Below, piece after piece: positions 9,001-14,764 of a stretch of 14,764 nucleotides of DNA. The stretch spans positions 1-14,764 of the forward strand of contig MU624901.1 in assembly GCA_025349905.2 (NCBI GenBank), in the 5' to 3' direction. The notes below the pieces were generated by a model. The model had not been told where the DNA came from. It saw only the letters and a list, made by a program, of their open reading frames with translations, and did no database searches. The translations under genes were made by a program, and so were the position numbers. The stretch comes from Blastocladiella britannica (lineage: Eukaryota > Blastocladiomycota > Blastocladiomycetes > Blastocladiales > Blastocladiaceae). The number at the start of each line of letters is the position of its first letter. Position 1 is the first letter of the stretch.

Positions 9001-11512
9001 TGGCCGAAGACGCCGCTGCCGCGTCCGAGTCCGGGATTGCCTGGTGGCAGAGCGCCATGGCTTGCAAGAAAAAGTGCACGCTCGTGGTGATCGGATGGTC
9101 CGGGTTGGCGGCCATGGTACGTAGGAGCCCGAGCGTGGACCGCGCAGGCGCCGACTCGTGCGCGGCGGCCGTCCGTGTCCGGTTCCCCACGCTGTAGCCC
9201 CGTTGCGGACGCGTCACCACTGCGTCTGGGCTGAGACTATTGGCGGACCCGGCAAACATTTGCGACGTATTGTTGCCGTCGCCACCACCACCTCCAGTGG
9301 CCCCCATTTGACGCATTCGGCACGCAAAAAGTTGCGTGATGGATTCCGCCTCGGCCAAGTTGACTTCGGACGGTGTGCGATTGTCGACCACGGGAAGTGC
9401 GACCCCAAGTAGTTGCGACGTGCCTCCGGCACCGCCACTCGGCATGCCGCCCGCTGGCCCTTCCCGGACTCCTGGGTCGTCGTCCAACGGCACTGATGGT
9501 GGCGATGACGGAGAACCGGATTGGTAATCGGGGACGGTGGGAGTGGACTGAGCGGCTCGTGCATCGGGAGAGCCGCCATTGCGATCTGCTGTGGTTGGGC
9601 GACGATCTGATGCGAGAGTGGAAGCAGGGGGTTCGGGGACGTAGAGGAAGTCAATGCCAGCGACCGACATTTGGCGAAAGACCATCTTGTTCTCGGTCAG
9701 GGTGCCCGTTTTGTCGGTAAACAGGTACGAGACTTGTCCCAGCTCCTCATTGAGCGAGGCGGTACGGGCCTCGGCTGGGCGGTCGTCGGGCTCGTAGTAC
9801 ATGGCGAGATCGTTGTTGATGAACATGGCCTGGACCAGCTTGACAATCTCGAGGGTCACGTAGAGCGAGATGGGGATCATGGTGTTGTAGAGAATGACAA
9901 ACGTGAAAAACACGGAGATGAAGGACGTCTTTTCGAGGTTGGCAATGTTGCCAAGGAACCAGCGAGCGGCACTGGCTTCGGTCCATTTGGTGCAGGCGAT
10001 GGTGGAGATCACCGACAAGAACAGCACAAACGCAAAGATGATGATGACCACGTGGTTGGTTTGCTTTTCGAGGTTGGGCGTCTTTGCACGCTTGTTGCGG
10101 TTGGCGTTCATGCGGATTTTGGTTTCCTCGCCCGAGAAGATGACCATACCAATGATTTCGGGCGTATTGCGGAGCGTTGTTCCACGGAGCAGTAAGTTGC
10201 CAATGGTGAGGGGCACCTTGGCGTTTCCAGCCATGGTGATGGATCCGTCAAAGTTGTACAGGTCTTCGTTGGGGTCCTCGCATTCAATGGATCCTGTTAT
10301 TTGATTTTATATGAATATATGACTCGGTTGTAGAAAAAAAGAATGTAAAATACCCTGGAAGGCAGCAACGTCGTCCAGCGAGTTGACCGAGTTTTGGATC
10401 AGGGGCACCGCCTGTCGTTGCTTGAGGTTGCTCTCGCCATCGAGCTGCGATGTTTGGATATAGCAAGTGCCTTGTTCCAGGGACGTGCGCATCAGCACCA
10501 TGTCGGCAGGCACCGGACGGTCCTTTTTCACGCGGACCAGGTCGCCCACTGCCAGCTCGTGCCAGGCGCGGTGCTCCCAGTGGGCAGGGACGATCGGGCC
10601 CGTCACGGGTGCGCCGTTGGTATACGCGCGACCGCCCACCAGCACCTCAGTCACTTCGTTGTTTTCGATATCGTCGCGCTTGTGGCGAATCCAGTCATCG
10701 TACGCCTCGCGCATCATGGCGACGCTGACAAAGAGCACCAGCGGGAGCAGTGTCGTGTACTGGCCCGTCGGCGACCAGCCCGGGATCTGCTGCAGGGCAG
10801 CAATGAACAAAAAGTAGAGATTGGCGAGCTTGCTGAACTGGAGAAACAGCTGCTTTGGTAAGAACGTGGCCGGATTGTAGCGGGCGGTGGTGATCCGGTT
10901 GCTAACAAAGTCGGCGGTCTGGTACCGCATGGACACGATCGAGCTGCTTTTTGCCAAGCTGTGTCCGCCGCCGCCAGTCGCCGATGTGCTGGCGTGTTGC
11001 ATGTGCGAGTCGGGATCCAATGGACTGCCGTTGACGCTGGTGCTCGAGCAACCCGCCGTGCCCGTGGTGGCTGCCACAAGTTGCTGTTGTTGCGCAGCGT
11101 GTACTGCCTGGCTACCCACGGCGTTGATGCCGTTGGTCGACTTGGACAGGGCAGCGGTGGCGCGGTCGGTTGCGCCCAGCATCGCCATGGCGCCGGTCGA
11201 GTCGCTGTTGGGCGTGACAAGGATGGACGGGCGGCGAGTGGTTTTCACCATGGTGGGTGGTGGCGATATGGCCTCCTTTTTCGCACCATGAAGCGCGGGT
11301 ACGGATGGAGAACCAACGATGCTCATGGTTCGCATGGGTGCTCCAACCAGACCATGGATCGCCGCGCCTGGCGCGATTTCCTGATTGAGCGCCACCAGTC
11401 GTCCCACTTGCTCAGTATGGGATGTGCCAAATACGAATCCAATCATGCGCGAGAGGAAAGGGCTCGAATCGGCCGCGTGCCTGCGGGCAAGTGTGGCTCG
11501 TCGGGTTGTCAT
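6077..11512 (-). CDS. P4-type ATPase, phospholipid flippase, Dnf3-like
   Basis: Inferred exons: 11512-10354, 10293-6553 and 6483-6077 (1768 aa); introns are 60 and 69 nt. The start is the ATG of MTTRRATLARR, the first ATG in this frame. A low-complexity N-terminal extension of about 200 aa precedes the conserved NRITTARYNPATFLP block (from residue 205) and TM1-2. The actuator-domain motif is DGES at 358-361. The P4-specific PISL motif in TM4 is at 527-530, and the phosphorylation motif DKTGT at 580-584 (D580). SPDE (889-892) and KGAD (984-987) belong to the nucleotide-binding domain. TGDK (1104-1107) and GDGAND (1385-1390) complete the hinge and P domain, followed by TM5-10 and a charged cytosolic tail. 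In the family such enzymes move phospholipids from the outer to the inner leaflet, usually with a Cdc50-type partner. The segments TGFSGTSMYEQW and FDRDLPSKILLEFPEIY suggest the fungal Dnf3 class, which also has long proteins; the subclass is inference from memory of the family. Large insertions follow DKTGT (about 300 aa before SPDE) and precede the P domain, the latter with a Gln-rich tract. No inactivating change is seen. Confidence 0.93.
7764..7811 (-). repeat. Gln-rich (CAA/CAG) low-complexity tract inside the P4-ATPase
   Basis: On the minus strand mixed CAA and CAG codons encode PQPQQQSQQQPLQQQ, interrupted by Ser, Pro and Leu. It lies in a disordered Ser/Pro/Gln-rich insertion between the hinge motif TGDK and the P-domain GDGAND motif, outside the catalytic core. 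Mixed codons make it an impure repeat that is probably less prone to slippage than a pure CAG run. Confidence 0.7.
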
Positions 11513-11988
11513 TTTTTTATGTAGTATTTCCAATTGTACGAGGATCCGGTCTATTCAATCTTTTTAGCGTTAATCCTTTTTTTCCTTTCGATATATCTTG
11601 CAGCCAGTGGTGCGTTGGATGCATAACGGAGATCACGAACCGATCCAGCAGGTATCGATTGCAAAAAAATGACGAGGACCCGATGTAGATTTACGCTGGA
11701 AGTGGATTTTCCCTTTTTACAGTGTACGCAGTGAACCAGAAAGACTTCCAGCCGAGTTACGACTTTGGTGTGGTTAAATAAAAGCGACGAGAAGGAAAAT
11801 ATGGATTTTCTGGTGCCGGCCAAATTTTGAAATCCCTTCCAACTATTATCGGCCCTGATCTTTGATTATTTGAGCAAGATTTTCGACAGTTGGGCAACCC
11901 ATCATGTGATGAGCCTCTTTCCCAATTAATTTTGTATTTGTATTATCATCCGAATTGTACAATTATCAAGGTACCTACTGCCCCCCAA
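11513..11988. promoter_or_regulatory. Divergent intergenic region between P4-ATPase and DEAH helicase
   Basis: These 476 bp are richer in A and T than the flanking exons and hold both 5' regions. I found no recognisable protein in either strand; a 90-codon minus-strand frame at 11551-11823 resembles nothing I know. TATA-like strings such as TTAAATAAAAG near 11774 are present but unproven. Two short upstream frames near 11904 could precede the helicase start if transcription begins upstream of them. Confidence 0.5.
11904..11929 (+). promoter_or_regulatory. Candidate upstream mini-ORFs before the DEAH helicase
   Basis: The string ATGTGATG contains a start-stop pair (ATG at 11904, TGA at 11907) and an overlapping ATG at 11909 that opens a six-codon frame ending in TAA (11927-11929). 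If they are in the mRNA leader they could reduce or regulate initiation at 11989. Nothing shows where transcription starts. Confidence 0.25.
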
Positions 11989-14291
11989 ATGGAAAGCAAA
12001 CGCAAACAACGCGCGACCCAGTCTACCCCGGTTGATCCTGCCGTCGCGGCCACGCTGGCCAAGCGCAAAGGCCAGCTCTTGCCACAGCGCATGGCCCTTC
12101 CAGTCTGGCAGTACCAGGAACGCATTCTGGCCGCAGCGCGCAAGTACCCGGTTCTGGTGATTGTGGGCGAGACGGGCTCGGGCAAGACCACCCAAATCCC
12201 GCAATTCTTGTTGGACGGCCTGGTTGGTTCACCCGCACCGACGACAACAGCGGCGGCGAATGGAGCCAATGGAGGCACCCATAAGGCAGTGGCACGGCGC
12301 ATCGCCGTCACTCAGCCGCGTCGAATTTCGGCCATTTCGCTGGCGCAGCGCGTCGCCCAGGAACGCGGAACCGCGGTGGGTGCGGGCGTCGGGTACACGG
12401 TACGATTCGATGACACCACGTCGCGAGAAACGCAGCTCCGGTACGTCACGGACGGTATGCTGTTGCGTGAGCTCCTGGTGGATCCGTTGCTGTCGCGATA
12501 CGATGCCGTGATCTTGGATGAGGCGCACGAGCGCAGTGTGCGCACGGACGTACTTCTTGGTATCGGATCCCATTTTTCATTTGATTGGGAGTGACACGAT
12601 CGTAACATACTTGTGTAATAGGCATGGTCAAGCGGATCCTTGAGAAACGCACCGACTTGCGGGTCATTGTCATGTCCGCGACACTGGAGGCCGGTCTCTT
12701 TACTGGATTTTTCACTGGGTACCTATTCTTGACATGACGAGATATCTGTGGTATTCAAAAAAAAAAATATTACAAACAGAGCTCACACCCTGCACATCCC
12801 CGGCCGACTGTACCCGATCCGCGTGCACCACACGATTGCGCCCGTCTCGGACTACGTCCACGCGACTTTGCAGACCATTTGGCAACTGCACACCACGTCC
12901 CCGATCTCGCCCACGCCCACTGACCCGGGCAACATTCTCGCGTTTTTCAATGGCCAGGACGACATCGAGGCGGCAGCCAGTCTATTGCGCACGCACGCCG
13001 CGGCGGTCCCCGGGCTGTACGTGTGCCCGCTGTTTGCCAATCTCCCACTATCGGCGCAACGGTCCGTCTTTGACGCCATCCCGACCGGATACACGCGCAA
13101 AGTAGTGCTGTCGACCAATATTGCCGAAACGTCCGTGACCCTTCCGGGCGTGCGGTACGTCGTGGACCACGGACTGGCAAAAATCAAACAGTTCCATCCA
13201 CGCATCGGCTTGGAAGCACTCGTGGTATCTCCAATCTCGCAAGCGGCGGCCGTGCAGCGGGCAGGCCGTGCGGGTCGCGAAGCTCCCGGAGCAGTGTACC
13301 GGCTATACCCAGAGTCCGCGTTCCGTGGGCTGGCGCCGGCGACCGCGGCCGAAATCCACCGGGCCAACTTGGCGGCAGTCACACTGCAGCTGATGGCCGC
13401 CGGCGTGCCGGACGTGCAGGCATTCGATTTCATTGAGCGGCCCGATGGAGAAGCACTGGCAGCCGCGGTCGCGCAGCTGGCAATGCTTGGGGCCGTGTCG
13501 CGCGTCGACCGCGCACTGACACCTGTTGGGCTCGCCATGTCGCGGTTCCCCGTGGACCCGGCGCTCGCGCGCGTGCTCGTGGACGCTACCGGGGATTTGA
13601 ACAATGCCACAGTGACTGGCGGGTCGGGAGTGTCCATGGACCTGCTGTCGGTGCTGGCGCTGCTGTCACAGGACACGGTGTTTTACACGCCGTCGGCGGG
13701 CGATGCGCGCGACGATGCGCTCGAGGCCCGCCGCAAATTTGTCTCCAGCGACGGCGACCTGATCACTTGGCTGCAGGTGGTCAGGGCGTTCGACGAGGTC
13801 AAGGGCGACGACAAGTGGTGTCAGGCGCACTTTGTCAATGGCCGCAATGTGCGCCAAGTTCTTGTACGTCGTTTTTCCGTTACCCTGATCCATTGGATCC
13901 ATCAAATTCATCCAATCCAAAATAAAAGAACGTCCGCAAACAACTGGCCGAGCTTTTGGGCGCCAAGACTCCAATCTCGACCCTCCCTACACCGCCCGAG
14001 ATCCTGCTGCAGCAGTACTTGCGCGGGTTTTTCCGTCAAGTGGCCATCCTGCAACCCAACGGCCGGTACGTGACCGTGCACGGGCGGCATGAGGTTGGCA
14101 TGCACCCGTCGTCGGTACTGTTTGCGCGGCGCGTACCGATCGTGTCGTTTGTGGAGATGGGCGCGGGCGAGTCCGGCCGGTGGTTCATTCGCGGCTGCTC
14201 GCGCGTCGATCCGAGCTGGGTCGCCGAGGCCACCAAGGCGGTCATGGGCGGCGGCAGTGGGATGGTCGCGGTAGAGAGCGCGCAATCGTAG
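11989..14291 (+). CDS. DHX33: DEAH-box ATP-dependent RNA helicase, DHX33/Dhr2-like
   Basis: Inferred exons: 11989-12559, 12622-12718, 12780-13863 and 13929-14291 (704 aa, against 707 for human DHX33); introns are 62, 61 and 65 nt. The start is the first ATG in the open frame, giving MESKRKQRA. Helicase motifs in order: motif I GETGSGKT (60-67), motif II DEAH (177-180), motif III SAT (209-211), STNIAETS (334-341) and motif VI QRAGRAGR (382-389). The winged-helix and HA2 region follows, and a C-terminal OB-like fold contains HPSSVLF (643-649). Splicing restores uninterrupted family sequence: RTDVLLGMVKR across intron 1, FFTGAHTLHI across intron 2 and RQVLNVRKQL across intron 3. Length, the short N-terminus and C-terminal blocks such as KFVSSDGD and KWCQAHFVN fit DHX33 and yeast Dhr2 better than the splicing helicases Prp2, Prp16, Prp22 and Prp43. 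Members act in ribosome biogenesis and rRNA synthesis; DHX33 also has other reported RNA roles. The assignment within DEAH helicases is inference; helicase identity is certain. Confidence 0.92.
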
Positions 14292-14764
14292 CCAAGAGGG
14301 ACAATTGGGAACATTTTTTTTTTTTTATATTTTGTCGTCACCGCACTGAACGCGACTGTCAAAAAGTTCACCCGCCAACTTTTTATTTTCTTTCCTTCCT
14401 CGTGTCCGGGCGTCCGTGCCCGTCATCGCCAAAGCTCGTGGCCTTTTACCTATTTCCGTTGATACGGGACGCCGACATCTTCCTTCGCTCCAGCACGTGT
14501 CGCTGTGCGAAGGTGACGATGGGAGTGCCGTGTTCAAGGCTGATCGACGATGGACCTTGACGTGGTACTTGACGCAACGCGGTACTGCTCCCGAATGCCG
14601 CGCAAACCCAAATACAGACAGGCTGTACGGCCGTGATAACATACACATTCCTTCAAGACAAAAAAATACGCCCGGCCAAGGAGGACAATTGTATATTCCG
14701 CGACGTTCCCGGCGAAAGTAGTGTGTAAACAATGGGTGGTGTGATCCGAAAAGAGGGCGACCGT
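14292..14764. other. 3' flank of the DEAH helicase, no recognisable gene
   Basis: A 13-T run (14314-14326) followed by ATATTTTG lies just after the helicase stop and may belong to its 3' UTR. Open frames of about 100 codons occur on both strands between 14325 and 14732, but their translations look compositionally random and resemble no family I know, so I call no gene. Confidence 0.45.
14732..14764 (+). CDS. Possible start of a gene running off the right edge (partial)
   Basis: An ATG in a favourable context (AAACAATGG) opens 11 codons, MGGVIRKEGDR, that stay open to the window end. This is too short to identify, and a chance ATG is quite possible. Only sequence beyond the window can decide. 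Confidence 0.15.
   Translation, partial: MGGVIRKEGDR

Noticed and set aside
8405..9124. 239-codon plus-strand open frame antisense to the P4-ATPase
   Set aside because: The minus strand carries SPDE and KGAD of the flippase. The plus-strand translation looks like a compositional shadow.
11551..11823. 90-codon minus-strand frame in the P4-ATPase/helicase spacer
   Set aside because: No recognisable family, AT-rich composition unlike the real exons, and it lies just upstream of the flippase start, where a 5' UTR is expected.
12852..13676. 274-codon minus-strand open frame antisense to the DEAH helicase
   Set aside because: The plus strand here encodes helicase motifs V and VI and the HA2 region. 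The antisense frame is Ser/Ala/Thr-rich with no recognisable domain.
14325..14732. Opposed open frames of 135 codons (minus) and 101 codons (plus) at the right end
   Set aside because: Neither translation resembles a known protein, and overlapping frames of similar length on both strands suggest chance.
1..14764. A novel defence, mobile or biosynthetic system
   Set aside because: All four genes belong to well-known eukaryotic housekeeping or ciliary families. I found no transposase, reverse transcriptase, terminal repeats, CRISPR repeats or biosynthetic enzymes.

Overview
The window looks like nuclear DNA of a flagellated (zoosporic) fungus, and I lean towards Blastocladiomycota. It has GC-rich coding sequence, AT-rich spacers and very short introns (53-73 nt by my splice models). 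It carries an intact intraflagellar-transport gene (WDR35/IFT121), which non-flagellated fungi lack, next to a P4-ATPase that resembles the fungal Dnf3 class. The lineage is an inference; the gene families are read from the translated sequence. All exon borders were inferred by hand from GT/AG signals, reading frame and conserved protein blocks.

Four complete protein-coding genes fill the window. (1) Minus strand, 1453-213: a ZC3H15/Tma46 (DFRP1) CCCH zinc-finger protein, 3 exons, 371 aa. (2) Plus strand, 1650-6030: WDR35/IFT121, an IFT-A subunit, 9 exons, 1304 aa. (3) Minus strand, 11512-6077: a very large P4-type ATPase (lipid flippase), 3 exons, 1768 aa. (4) Plus strand, 11989-14291: a DEAH-box RNA helicase of the DHX33/Dhr2 type, 4 exons, 704 aa.

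Genes 1 and 2 diverge from a 196-bp spacer. Genes 2 and 3 converge, with stop codons only 46 bp apart. Genes 3 and 4 diverge from a 476-bp AT-richer spacer. The left 212 bp holds the 3' flank of ZC3H15 with one strong hairpin. The right 473 bp holds no gene I can recognise, apart from a possible start codon running off the edge.

The genes do not form one pathway: ZC3H15 and the DHX33-like helicase belong to translation and ribosome biogenesis, WDR35 to cilia, and the flippase to membrane lipid asymmetry. I saw no mobile element, CRISPR array, tRNA or rRNA, and no evidence of a new multi-gene system. The most unusual pattern is at the splice donors: all 15 inferred introns have a pyrimidine at donor position +4 (GTAC or GTAT, once GTGC), never the usual A.
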